Assembly: GCA_045612305.1 (NCBI GenBank)
Contig: JAZKYU010000019.1
Location: 1-61,748 of the forward strand
Reading direction: 5' to 3'
DNA: 61,748 nt
DNA from: HGM04593 sp045612305
GTDB lineage: Bacteria; Bacteroidota; Bacteroidia; Bacteroidales; Bacteroidaceae
Part shown: positions 49,394-57,522 of the stretch, piece after piece
How the letters are laid out: each line of letters starts with the position of its first letter
How positions within the stretch are numbered: position 1 is the first letter of the stretch
Program-made: the position numbers and the translations under genes
Notes under the pieces: model-generated
Told to the model about the DNA's origin: nothing
The model's input: only the letters and a program-made list of their open reading frames with translations
The model's database searches: none

Positions 49394-50923
49394 TTATTTA
49401 GTAAATCTTTCATTATAACCAAAATCTATGTGTACCCCCGCTTTGCGAGCTTTGCCCGCATAAAAGTACTCATTGGTGGTAAAGTGTATACCATAACTAT
49501 AATCACCGAGATCGCTGTTTATTATCACATTGCAATTTTCCGCAATATTTTTCTTGCCGCCGAACGCACAATTATTTACAGCCTGCTCAAAAGCACCTAC
49601 ACCCCCAACTATTATGCTAAAGTGAGAATATTTTTCCTCGGGCAAGTCGAGTATAGAAACAACAACATTTCCCTCGCCATAGAGCTGCGCAAAACGTTTG
49701 CCGTCTCTGTTGCTCTGCGCCACGACCTCCAGACCCTTATACACATCGCCCTTCTCAAGGTCGAAGAAGAAGCCCAAGTCGGCGAGCATATCGTTGTAGC
49801 CAGCCTCGTTCTGCGAAAAGCGATAAAGCACAGCCGGGGTGCCACCCTGATACTGCGCGGCACATACTTCTTTATACTCGTCGGAGAAGCCGTCAAAGTA
49901 CCAGGCCTCGCGTGGCAAGTGCCTTATAGCATACTGTTTCACAACATCCATAGGAGTTATTATACAGGATATTTGGTCAAAGTTCGACATCGAGGCGCCC
50001 TTGGCAAAACCGGTTTTGTTTATCCAGTCATAAACACCCGAAAGAGCATAGGGCTCCATCTTCCCCTTTTGCTCCTCGCTCACTTTTGGTATCGCCACAT
50101 AGTGTTTGTCGGTCGAGGGAATTTTAACAAAAGAGGGAGCTTCTAGCTCATCGAGCTTCTCAACTTCTTCGTTCATCTTCTCCTTAAGCTCAGTTATCTC
50201 TTGGGTAAGTTTTTCGCGCTGTTCTTCGTTCTTTGCGTTCGAAAGTTCACTGTTTAGATGGGCTATCTTCGCCTTGTAGGTAGCGCGCAAAATATCTAAA
50301 ACATCATCGGCCGAGGCTGTTGGAACGTTATTTTTCTCCACAACACCCCCGTCATCAGAAGAAAAAGAAAACTTCAGCCCGCCAAATAAATCAACAGAGC
50401 CCACAACTGTCTCGCCACAACTAGAAACTATGGAATTTATCGCATCACTTAACCAACCAAAAAGGCTAAGGGGTGTATAGAGTATCGACACATTCTCCCC
50501 ATCGTCAAAAACAATAAAAGTGTGGTCTTCCCCCATAAAAACTATATTTTGCTCGCCATCCTCGCGTTGGTTAGCAGAAAGAGGGATGCCAAAAAGTTCC
50601 TCACAATCGGTTACATCATATTCGTCGAGTATCTCAAATACAGCTTTATAACCCTCTTTGTCTGTGGAAGCTATCTGCACACACTGCTTTATAGTCTCTT
50701 TAGACCAAAATTTGTCGGGCGAGAGTTTCACTGCACCAAAAACAGTTTGCGCAAAAGAGTTTTCAAGAAATTCCTCTTCATCCTCTACATCGCAAAGCAC
50801 GTGTTCGCCCTCTAGCGCTTTAAGCCTGTCTATAAAAGTATTCAGCCCTTTTATGTCTACCTTTTGCGCCTGCAAGCCCATAAAAACAAATAGTGTTACC
50901 GCTAAAAATATTATTCTTTTCAT
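49394..50923 (-). CDS. Secreted protein of unknown family with DUF4252-like segment and coiled coil
   Basis: 509 residues; signal peptide IIFLAVTLFVFMGLQAQ. About residues 20-160 resemble the neighbouring DUF4252 protein: FGIPLSANQREDGEQNIVF followed by HTFIVFDDGENVSILY parallels MELMSLNREDGALSAIY and NLLVVNDDGGGELTVVF there. Residues about 225-270 form a charged coiled coil (AHLNSELSNAKNEEQREKL). The C-terminal half is globular with no motif I know. Fourth gene of the sigma operon, 19 bases after the DUF4252 gene. Confidence 0.7.
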   Translation of the reverse strand: MKRIIFLAVTLFVFMGLQAQKVDIKGLNTFIDRLKALEGEHVLCDVEDEEEFLENSFAQTVFGAVKLSPDKFWSKETIKQCVQIASTDKEGYKAVFEILDEYDVTDCEELFGIPLSANQREDGEQNIVFMGEDHTFIVFDDGENVSILYTPLSLFGWLSDAINSIVSSCGETVVGSVDLFGGLKFSFSSDDGGVVEKNNVPTASADDVLDILRATYKAKIAHLNSELSNAKNEEQREKLTQEITELKEKMNEEVEKLDELEAPSFVKIPSTDKHYVAIPKVSEEQKGKMEPYALSGVYDWINKTGFAKGASMSNFDQISCIITPMDVVKQYAIRHLPREAWYFDGFSDEYKEVCAAQYQGGTPAVLYRFSQNEAGYNDMLADLGFFFDLEKGDVYKGLEVVAQSNRDGKRFAQLYGEGNVVVSILDLPEEKYSHFSIIVGGVGAFEQAVNNCAFGGKKNIAENCNVIINSDLGDYSYGIHFTTNEYFYAGKARKAGVHIDFGYNERFTK

Positions 50924-50942
50924 AAATTACACCTTTTCCTTA

Positions 50943-51473
50943 TTAAAAATCAAAGTTAACACCACCCTCGGTCATTTTGATAAAATCGTTATAAGTCAGC
51001 CCCACGATAAAAACAACAGTAAGTTCACCACCGCCGTCGTCGTTCACCACTAGCAAGTTTTTTGTATCGCCATATATTGCCGAAAGAGCACCATCCTCCC
51101 TATTGAGGGACATAAGCTCCATACCCATAACTTCTTCCTCCTCTTGCATAAAAGGTTGCATCGCCGTGGAGAGTATTCTATAACCCACGTCACCGGTTGT
51201 AACCAAACGACGCAAGTTCATAGGCGACGCAAAAACCTCCTCTAGCCCATCTACAACTATACTGCCACCAAACAGCCCAAACATCGACTTGAACATATTT
51301 GTCGATATATAGGCATAATCTATCTGTGTAGATTTTATCCTCGACACCGCTTTTATAAACCTCTCGGCCTCGCTTTTTTCCTTTGCTTGTTGCGGGGGAG
51401 ATGCTGGCACAGCAAATGCCGGCCCGGCAAGAAGGGTTAATGATATTAGTGCAAGTAAAATATATCGTTTCAT
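50943..51473 (-). CDS. DUF4252 domain-containing secreted protein
   Basis: 176 residues; signal peptide RYILLALISLTLLAGPAFA. The body (SEAERFIKAVSRIKSTQIDY, RILSTAMQPFMQEEEEVMGM, LNREDGALSAIYGD, ELTVVFIVGLTYNDFIKM) follows the DUF4252 pattern found in Bacteroidota, often beside ECF sigma factors. Third gene of the operon, 18 bases after the anti-sigma-like gene. It is probably a periplasmic regulon component or signal sensor; no biochemical role is established. Confidence 0.8.
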   Translation of the reverse strand: MKRYILLALISLTLLAGPAFAVPASPPQQAKEKSEAERFIKAVSRIKSTQIDYAYISTNMFKSMFGLFGGSIVVDGLEEVFASPMNLRRLVTTGDVGYRILSTAMQPFMQEEEEVMGMELMSLNREDGALSAIYGDTKNLLVVNDDGGGELTVVFIVGLTYNDFIKMTEGGVNFDF

Positions 51474-51491
51474 AATCTAAAATTTTACAAA

Positions 51492-52031
51492 TTATCTCAT
51501 ACCGCTCGCCACTTGTTGCAGCTCGGCACCTATCTCGCGAGCGTTGCGGTGCGTGGTGTTTGCAGCCAACACCATATCACCAAGAGCCGCTTTAAAACAG
51601 AGCATCGCATCTTCGGGGTTGTCGAAGGTATCCTCTTCGGGTTGCTCGGTAAGTATCGTAGCAAGGCTCTCAGTTTCACCCCCTCTCGGCAAAGCGAGGA
51701 GCACAAGTAAAGCCACAGCGGCCGCTACAGCCACCCGCCACACAATGGGCACTTTTTTCTTTTTTATTATAGGTACAGTGGATTGTAGCCCGCTCTCTCC
51801 CACAGCAAGGCTGTTGCTTTCAAGCTCATCGAGCATAGCCTCGAGACGCGCAGCAGCACCCTGCGGGAGCGATAGGTCATCGACACACGCGCACATAGCA
51901 AGCACAGCCTCCTTGTCGCGTTGCATAGGCTCGGGCACCTCGTTCTCGCGCAAATAACTGCAAAGCGCCTCTTCCTCCTCAAAGGATAGCGTGCCCTCGA
52001 AATATTGTTCAATCAACTTGCCGATATCCAT
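51492..52031 (-). CDS. Anti-sigma factor-like membrane protein
   Basis: 179 residues. The N-terminus DIGKLIEQYFEGTLSFEEEE is the short helical domain common in Bacteroidota proteins beside ECF sigma genes. One membrane helix (about 95-114) is followed by a small extracytoplasmic part. No zinc (ZAS) motif H-x3-C-x2-C is visible; there are only scattered Cys (24, 47, 49). It begins 10 bases after the sigma gene stop. An anti-sigma role is inferred from topology and position. Confidence 0.75.
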   Translation of the reverse strand: MDIGKLIEQYFEGTLSFEEEEALCSYLRENEVPEPMQRDKEAVLAMCACVDDLSLPQGAAARLEAMLDELESNSLAVGESGLQSTVPIIKKKKVPIVWRVAVAAAVALLVLLALPRGGETESLATILTEQPEEDTFDNPEDAMLCFKAALGDMVLAANTTHRNAREIGAELQQVASGMR

Positions 52032-52041
52032 AAAAACCTGT

Positions 52042-52527
52042 TTATTTATCGTTAAAATAATCTCTAAATTTCTTTCTCAACCTCGATATTATCACCCTGA
52101 TATTACCTCCCGAAAGCCCTGTTATTCTTTCAATTTCGTCGTAGCTGTGCCCGTTCATTCTCATAAGCACCACCCTGCGTTGTAACTGCGGCAAGCTATC
52201 GAGGTACATTCTCACAAACTCCTTCTCGTCGTTCTTTTCAAAAACACTCATCGAGCCGTCGGTAGCCTGCCCTTCGTCGCTTATAAAAAGCTCGTTATCT
52301 TTTTTAAGCACCCTCCACCTGTCTATACATATATTGCGCAGAACCTTCAAACAGTAGGCCTCGGGCGAAATAAGGTGTTGTAGCTCGTTTTTTTGTTCCC
52401 ACAGCCTTAAATAGAGATTTTGCACCGCGTCCTCGGCCTCAAACCTGTCGCAGAGTATCCTGCACGCCTCGCGGAAGAGCATCGGTTGCAGCGGCAAAAA
52501 TTTCTGTTTAAATTCTGTGTGTGTCAT
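52042..52527 (-). CDS. ECF RNA polymerase sigma factor
   Basis: 161 residues from the ATG at 52527 (MTHTEFKQKFLPLQPMLFRE). Sigma region 2 has CDRFEAEDAVQNLYLRLWE (promoter -10 binding and core contact). Region 4 has LPQLQRRVVLMRMNGHSYDE followed by ITGLSGGNIRVIISRLRKK, the helix-turn-helix for -35 recognition. No region 3, so it is an ECF sigma. It heads the five-gene operon and is likely held by the next gene's product. Confidence 0.92.
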   Translation of the reverse strand: MTHTEFKQKFLPLQPMLFREACRILCDRFEAEDAVQNLYLRLWEQKNELQHLISPEAYCLKVLRNICIDRWRVLKKDNELFISDEGQATDGSMSVFEKNDEKEFVRMYLDSLPQLQRRVVLMRMNGHSYDEIERITGLSGGNIRVIISRLRKKFRDYFNDK

Positions 52528-52896
52528 TCTTTTCTTTGTTGTACAGAGAAGCTCTATAGCTCTCACACCACTATGACGGAGTTTTTATAATTTTGTTACA
52601 AGGCGCAGTGCTTTTTTTTGCAATTATAACAATACAAGGCCACGCCCCATGTTAATTAAGCATTAAAAACAACGTAAAAAGTTAATGTGCGTTTTTTATC
52701 AAGACAGCCAAAATGTGTAAAACGTCACAAATAAAGGTCGAAAGATTTAAAGCCCCCTACAAGCTGTACAATAACCTGCAAAAAAAAAGAAAGAAACAGA
52801 CATTTTTGAATATAAAAAATGGCGAAATACACGGCTTTTATAAGAAAAATATATTTTAGAAATCTAAACAGCTTCTAAATATGGTAAAAAAGCAAC
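52528..52896. other. Spacer upstream of the ECF sigma operon
   Basis: About 370 AT-rich bases between the sigma gene and the TrmH gene end. I see no -7 box of the housekeeping TAnnTTTG/TAnnTTCG type within reach of the sigma gene, so the operon may use its own ECF promoter. A short TTTAGA-AA-TCTAAA inverted repeat lies at 52855-52868, downstream of trmH. Nothing else is recognisable. Confidence 0.5.
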
Positions 52897-53697
52897 TTAG
52901 CGCGCCCTTAACTGCCAAAAAGCAACCGCAGCCGCAGCCGCAACATTTAAAGAATCCACACCGTGAGCCATAGGTATGCGCACCACATAATCTGCTGCAT
53001 CTATAACAGATTGCTCCAGCCCGTCGCCCTCGGTGCCCATAATAATTGCAAGGCGTTCTTCGTGCATCAGCGCCTCGTCGTCTATCGATACCGAATTATC
53101 ACTCAACGCCATAGCTGCGGTTTTAAAATCTTCTTCTTTAAGCGACGATATAGGCTCATTAAGCCAGGTCCAAGGTACAAGAAACACAGACCCCATAGAG
53201 ACACGCACGGCACGACGATTCAGCGGGTCGCACGATGTTGGGGTTAGCAACACTGCATCCACGCCCAAGGCTGCAGCAGAACGAAATATAGCCCCTATGT
53301 TTGTGGTATCTACCACCCCGTCGACCACAACCACGCGACGCGCTCCGCGGCACACCTCCTCTACAGCACGAGGCTCGGGACGGCGCATAGCACACAAAAC
53401 CCCTCGTGTAAGGGTGTAGCCCGTGAGCTCTGCAAGCAAAGCTCGGTCACCCGTGTACACAGGCACATCGCCACAGCGAGCAACAATATCGGCAGCATCG
53501 CCACAAATATGTTTACGCTCGCACAACAAAGCAAGAGGCTCATATCCCGCGTCGAGAGCAACACGAATAACTTTCGGGCTTTCGGCTATAAATATTCCTC
53601 TGCCAGGCTCTATACTCTTGCGCAATTGCGCTTCGGTGAGCGTTGCAAACACCTCCACGCCAGGGTGCTCAAGCGATGTAATCTCTATTATGGGCAT
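52897..53697 (-). CDS. TrmH/SpoU family RNA 2'-O-methyltransferase
   Basis: 266 residues. A substrate-binding N-domain (about 1-105) precedes a SPOUT knot with DTTNIGAIFRSAAALGVDAV (motif 1), IIMGTEGDGLEQSVIDAADY (motif 2) and RIPMAHGVDSLNVAAAAAV (motif 3). It methylates ribose 2'-OH in rRNA or tRNA with S-adenosylmethionine. Position 1-110 resembles RlmB/YsgA-like proteins more than TrmL; target not known. Its promoter has TATCTTCG at 53720-53727. Confidence 0.9.
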   Translation of the reverse strand: MPIIEITSLEHPGVEVFATLTEAQLRKSIEPGRGIFIAESPKVIRVALDAGYEPLALLCERKHICGDAADIVARCGDVPVYTGDRALLAELTGYTLTRGVLCAMRRPEPRAVEEVCRGARRVVVVDGVVDTTNIGAIFRSAAALGVDAVLLTPTSCDPLNRRAVRVSMGSVFLVPWTWLNEPISSLKEEDFKTAAMALSDNSVSIDDEALMHEERLAIIMGTEGDGLEQSVIDAADYVVRIPMAHGVDSLNVAAAAAVAFWQLRAR

Positions 53698-53719
53698 ATT
53701 TTGTTCTGTTTAACTTCTG

Positions 53720-53727
53720 CGAAGATA
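53720..53727 (-). promoter_or_regulatory. -7 box of the TrmH-family gene
   Basis: TATCTTCG on the minus strand, 23 bases before the ATG. The nearest TTTG is 25 bases upstream, a little too far. Confidence 0.5.
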
Positions 53728-53781
53728 GAAAAAAAAGATTATTTATAGCCCCCAAAACTGTCTCTATTCGAAATTTAAAGC

Positions 53782-53789
53782 TATATTCG
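53782..53789 (+). promoter_or_regulatory. -7 box of the CBM9-like gene
   Basis: TATATTCG on the plus strand, 26 bases before the ATG at 53815. No -33 TTTG. Confidence 0.45.
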
Positions 53790-53814
53790 CAAAGTTTGAA
53801 TAAAATAAACCGCT

Positions 53815-54462
53815 ATGAAAAGTATTTTTGTACCCAAAATAACACCTGCAAGCAACACTCTTGCAGAGATTGAAAAAGTTTTTGCAACCCTAAAAGGAGA
53901 GCCTGTAGATTGCTGTAACTGGCCCGATGCATTCCCTTACACACCCGCAGTAAATGTAAAACTTTTTCACAACGGAGAAGAGCTTTTTATAAAGTTCTGC
54001 GTAACAGAAAAAGATATCCAAGCAAAAGTTGCCGAAGACCAAGGCCGCACCTGGACCGACCCTTGTGTAGAGTTCTTTGTTTCGCCTCAAGAGAATATGG
54101 ACTACTACAATTTTGAGTGCACCTGCACGGGCAAGCTGCTCCTTGCGTGGCACCCTGCCGGTCAACCCAAAGAACCCGCGCCGAACACCGTCATCAACAG
54201 TGTAACGCGCCACCCTTCGCTAGGCACAGAATGTTTCTCTTTACGCACAGGCGAGCACACTTGGAGCGTTATAGAGATAATACCTGCAACAGCGCTTTTC
54301 CGCAGTGGCATAAATAGTTGGGAGGGTAAAAAGATGACCGCAAATTTCTATAAATGTGGTGACGACCTGCCCACACCCCACTTTATCTCGTGGGCACCTA
54401 TAGAGTGGAAAGAGCCAAGTTTCCACCGCCCTGAATTTTTCGGAAATTTAGTCTTTGAATAA
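53815..54462 (+). CDS. Carbohydrate-binding family 9-like protein
   Basis: 215 residues, no signal peptide. CNWPDAFPYTPAVNVKLFHN, WTDPCVEFFVSP and FECTCTGKLLLAWHP follow the CBM9-like/DUF1083 beta-sandwich, which in some xylanases binds sugar ends. Standing alone and apparently cytoplasmic, its role is uncertain. It is monocistronic between its -7 box and a strong terminator. Confidence 0.75.
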   Translation: MKSIFVPKITPASNTLAEIEKVFATLKGEPVDCCNWPDAFPYTPAVNVKLFHNGEELFIKFCVTEKDIQAKVAEDQGRTWTDPCVEFFVSPQENMDYYNFECTCTGKLLLAWHPAGQPKEPAPNTVINSVTRHPSLGTECFSLRTGEHTWSVIEIIPATALFRSGINSWEGKKMTANFYKCGDDLPTPHFISWAPIEWKEPSFHRPEFFGNLVFE

Positions 54463-54492
54463 AAGGGAAAAAGACCTTGCACATCTTAGATA

Positions 54493-54532
54493 AAAAAGAG
54501 ATGGCAGCTACGCAAAGCTGCCATCTCTTTTT
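54493..54532. terminator. Bidirectional terminator between the CBM9-like and phospholipase D genes
   Basis: A 17-pair stem (54493-54509 with 54516-54532) with a 6-base loop begins and ends in A5/T5 runs, 4 bases from the phospholipase stop. Confidence 0.92.
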
Positions 54533-54536
54533 CGTA

Positions 54537-55787
54537 TTACATTATAGGCGTTGCAAGCACCACAAAGAAGCCGCATATGCGCCGCCACAGAGAACGTTTC
54601 TTGTAAATTTCTTTCGTGAGCAAGAAACTCTCTTTTTTATCCTCATCTATTATATTTTGCAAGGCGCGTGTGTCGCTCTTGTCGAACACAAATATATTTG
54701 TTTCGTAGTCGTAGTGCATACTACGGCTGTTAATGTTGGCCGACCCCACAGTCATAAACTTACCGTCGACACACATAACCTTTGAGTGATTAAAACCACC
54801 TTCGTACATATAAACGTTTGCACCACGCTTCATAAGTTTGTAGCCCACACGCCACACACCGTCGGGTACCATAGGTATATCGCCCTTAGCTGTGAGCATC
54901 ACATCTACCTTCAGCCCATCGTCTATAGCCTTTTTTATAGCTTTTTTCAGCAAGGGGGTGGGCAGGAAATATGGGCTCACAAACACCACACTATCTTTTG
55001 CCGAATTTATAGCGTTTGCATAGGCACGACGCATAGCCTTAGGCGTTGTGCGCGGCTTGCGGTCGACAACTGCAACCTCGGCATCGCCAGCCTCTACAGG
55101 TGAGGGGTAATAAGCCTCTCCACCTATCTGTTGCCCTGTTTCACCGTTCCACATAGCAAGAAAAACATCCTGCAACTTAGCAACCGCCGGCCCCTCAACG
55201 CGAGCATGTATGTCGCGCCACTTGCCTATACCTTCGAGGCCCTGCAAATAATAGTCGGCCACGTTTATACCGCCTATATATGCAACCTTTCCATCTATAA
55301 CAACAATCTTTCGGTGGTCGCGGGCAGAGTGATTTACCCACGGGAAGCTCACGGGGTCGAACCTTACAAGCTCCACGCCCGCAGCTCTTATAGAGTCTAT
55401 ATGTTCCTGTTTCAAGGGCTTATTGTTCGACATATTACCAAAAGCGTCGAACATAGCACGCACCTCAAGCCCCTCTTTAGCCTTGTCGGCAAGCAGGCCT
55501 ATAAGCTCCGCGTTTATAGAATCGTTACGGAAGTTAAAATATTCTAGATGAACGTGATGCTTCGCTTCCCTTATCGCAGCAAACATATCCTCGAACTTAG
55601 CTTTAGCACCATTCAAGAGTTGCACACGGTTACCCTCGGTAACAACAATATTTTCGGCTTGCAAGTATGTTTTGAAAGCCTCGCCCGAGTCCGATATTGC
55701 GGCACGTTCAATCGCCACAAAGCTGCTGCACGAAGCAAGCACGCAAGCGACGACAAAAAGCCAGAAACAGTTGTAAAAATTCTTCAT
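54537..55787 (-). CDS. Phospholipase D/cardiolipin synthase-like lipoprotein
   Basis: 416 residues from the ATG at 55787 (55796 also possible). The longer frame would start upstream of the promoter. A signal peptide ends in lipobox VLASC. Two HKD motifs mark the PLD fold: HSARDHRKIVVID (H-x-K-x4-D) and HSKVMCVDG, each followed by G-G/S-x-N. This is the layout of ClsA-type cardiolipin synthases. The lipobox instead of two membrane helices sets it apart, so it may act on periplasmic-face or outer-membrane lipids. Confidence 0.88.
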   Translation of the reverse strand: MKNFYNCFWLFVVACVLASCSSFVAIERAAISDSGEAFKTYLQAENIVVTEGNRVQLLNGAKAKFEDMFAAIREAKHHVHLEYFNFRNDSINAELIGLLADKAKEGLEVRAMFDAFGNMSNNKPLKQEHIDSIRAAGVELVRFDPVSFPWVNHSARDHRKIVVIDGKVAYIGGINVADYYLQGLEGIGKWRDIHARVEGPAVAKLQDVFLAMWNGETGQQIGGEAYYPSPVEAGDAEVAVVDRKPRTTPKAMRRAYANAINSAKDSVVFVSPYFLPTPLLKKAIKKAIDDGLKVDVMLTAKGDIPMVPDGVWRVGYKLMKRGANVYMYEGGFNHSKVMCVDGKFMTVGSANINSRSMHYDYETNIFVFDKSDTRALQNIIDEDKKESFLLTKEIYKKRSLWRRICGFFVVLATPIM

Positions 55788-55813
55788 CACGGGCATAGTT
55801 TCAAAAACAGGTG

Positions 55814-55821
55814 CAAAAGTA
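55814..55821 (-). promoter_or_regulatory. -7 box of the phospholipase D gene
   Basis: TACTTTTG on the minus strand; a TTTG lies 24 bases upstream (55846-55849). It supports the ATG at 55787-55796 as the true start. Confidence 0.5.
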
Positions 55822-55885
55822 CAAATTTTTGCACTATATAAAAAACAAAGAAAGCGACAATATTTTTCTTTTTTAGAGCCCGTTA

Positions 55886-55916
55886 TGTGGTTTTTCATCT
55901 TTTTTAGCTATCTTCG
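55886..55916 (+). promoter_or_regulatory. Promoter of the DUF2148-aguA-aguB operon
   Basis: TATCTTCG at 55909-55916 with TGTGG at 55886-55890, the same pair as before the M3 peptidase. Confidence 0.6.
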
Positions 55917-55953
55917 CACTACTTATAATTATAAAATTAAAAACAAACCTATT

Positions 55954-56484
55954 ATGATACACGACGAACGCGATATACGTCACCAACACGTGATTGAGGC
56001 CGCAAAACAAATGATGACTGCGGCACGCACTGCACCCAAAGCAAAAGGTGTTGATATTATTGAGATTGCACTTGTAACCGACGACGACATAGTAGCCTTG
56101 AGCAATGGTTTGCGCCAAATAGGCGAAAAGCTGGGCCGAGGTGGTCTTTTGCGCGACGCCGACAACATACTCTCGGCCGAGGCCATAGTGCTCATAGGCT
56201 CACGCGAGGAGCCTATGATGCTCAACTGCGCATACTGTGGATGCCCCACTTGCGACAGCCGCCCCGCAGGCGTGCCCTGCGCTATGAACACCATCGACGT
56301 AGGTATCGCTGTAGGCTCGGCTTGCGCAACAGCAGCAGACCTTCGCCTCGACACACGCGTTATGTACTCTGCAGGCTACGCAGCCCTGCAACTCGGGTGG
56401 ATGAAGGGGTGTAACTACCTCATAGCGATACCCGTGAGTGCTTCATCGAAAAACCCCTTCTTCGACAGAAAAAGAAAAGTATGA
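55954..56484 (+). CDS. DUF2148 ferredoxin-domain protein
   Basis: 176 residues from the ATG at 55954, the first after the promoter. A cysteine group CAYCGCPTCDSRPAGVPC (near residues 90-107) gives DUF2148 proteins a predicted iron-sulfur or metal site; GVPCAMNTIDVGIAVGSACA follows. Function unknown. It overlaps aguA by 4 bases (ATGA), so its product is made together with the polyamine enzymes. Confidence 0.85.
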   Translation: MIHDERDIRHQHVIEAAKQMMTAARTAPKAKGVDIIEIALVTDDDIVALSNGLRQIGEKLGRGGLLRDADNILSAEAIVLIGSREEPMMLNCAYCGCPTCDSRPAGVPCAMNTIDVGIAVGSACATAADLRLDTRVMYSAGYAALQLGWMKGCNYLIAIPVSASSKNPFFDRKRKV

Positions 56485-57503
56485 GCAATAAACTTTATTT
56501 ACCCGCCGAGTGGCACGAGCAAGCCTTTGTGCAACTAACCTGGCCACACGAAAAAAGCGACTGGGCCTATATGTTGCAAGAGGTTGAAGAGTGTTTTACA
56601 GAGCTTGCAAAGGCCATAAGCCAGCGCGAGAAGCTCCTCATCGTCACCCCCAATAAGGGGAAAACAGCCGACACGTTGCAAAAAGCCGGCGCCACGATGG
56701 AGAACATAACCCTTTTTACGTGCGACACCAACGACACCTGGGCACGCGACCACGCCTTCATAACCCTTGCAGGCGGCGACAAGCCCTGCTATCTCGACTT
56801 TTGCTTCAACGGTTGGGGCAAGAAGTTTGAAGCCACGCTCGACAACGCGATAAACAAAAAACTCTTCGATGCAGGCATAGTCGAGGGAGAGTACCGCGAT
56901 ATGAACGACTTTGTGCTCGAAGGCGGCTCCATAGAGAGCGACGGCGAAGGCACAGTGCTCACCACAACCTGCTGCCTCACAGCCCCCAACCGCAACCTCA
57001 CCAGCAAAGAGTATCTTGAAAAAGAGCTCTGCAACCGTCTTGGCAGCGAACGCGTGCTGTGGCTCGACTACGGCGAGCTCGTGGGCGACGACACCGACGG
57101 CCACATAGATACCCTCGCACGCCTCACCCCCGACAACACCATCGTGTATATGCAACCCGGCACCGAAGGCGACGCGCAAGACGCCTGCCTCAAAAAGATG
57201 GAGGAGCAACTTGCCACCTTCCGCACAAAGACAGGAGAGCCCTACCGCTTGCTACCCCTGCCCTCTCCCGCGCCCATATACGACGAAGAGGGCGAGCGTT
57301 TGCCAGCAACATACGCAAACTTCCTCATAATGAACAACGCCGTGCTCTACCCCACATACGCACAGCCCGACAACGACGCACGCGCCGCCGAGGTGTTGCA
57401 GCAAGCCTTCCCCACATACGAGATTGTGGGCATAGATTGCCGCGCGCTAATAAAACAGCACGGCTCGCTGCACTGCGTCACCATGCAATACCCCCTTCTT
57501 TAA
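56481..57503 (+). CDS. aguA: Agmatine deiminase
   Basis: 340 residues, guanidino-group hydrolase making N-carbamoylputrescine and ammonia from agmatine. The N-terminus PAEWHEQAFVQLTWPHEKSDW is diagnostic. TNDTWARDHAF (W-x-R-D) and VGDDTDGHIDTLAR bind the substrate, and the nucleophile is C332 in GSLHCVTMQYP. Followed 19 bases later by aguB. Confidence 0.95.
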   Translation: MSNKLYLPAEWHEQAFVQLTWPHEKSDWAYMLQEVEECFTELAKAISQREKLLIVTPNKGKTADTLQKAGATMENITLFTCDTNDTWARDHAFITLAGGDKPCYLDFCFNGWGKKFEATLDNAINKKLFDAGIVEGEYRDMNDFVLEGGSIESDGEGTVLTTTCCLTAPNRNLTSKEYLEKELCNRLGSERVLWLDYGELVGDDTDGHIDTLARLTPDNTIVYMQPGTEGDAQDACLKKMEEQLATFRTKTGEPYRLLPLPSPAPIYDEEGERLPATYANFLIMNNAVLYPTYAQPDNDARAAEVLQQAFPTYEIVGIDCRALIKQHGSLHCVTMQYPLL

Positions 57504-57522
57504 CCGCAAACAACAAGACCCT

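Noticed and set aside
48626..50146. 506-codon open frame on the plus strand
   Set aside because: It lies antisense to two exported-protein genes that have signal peptides, proper spacing and a terminator. Its product is rich in improbable I/L/H/Y runs with no motif.
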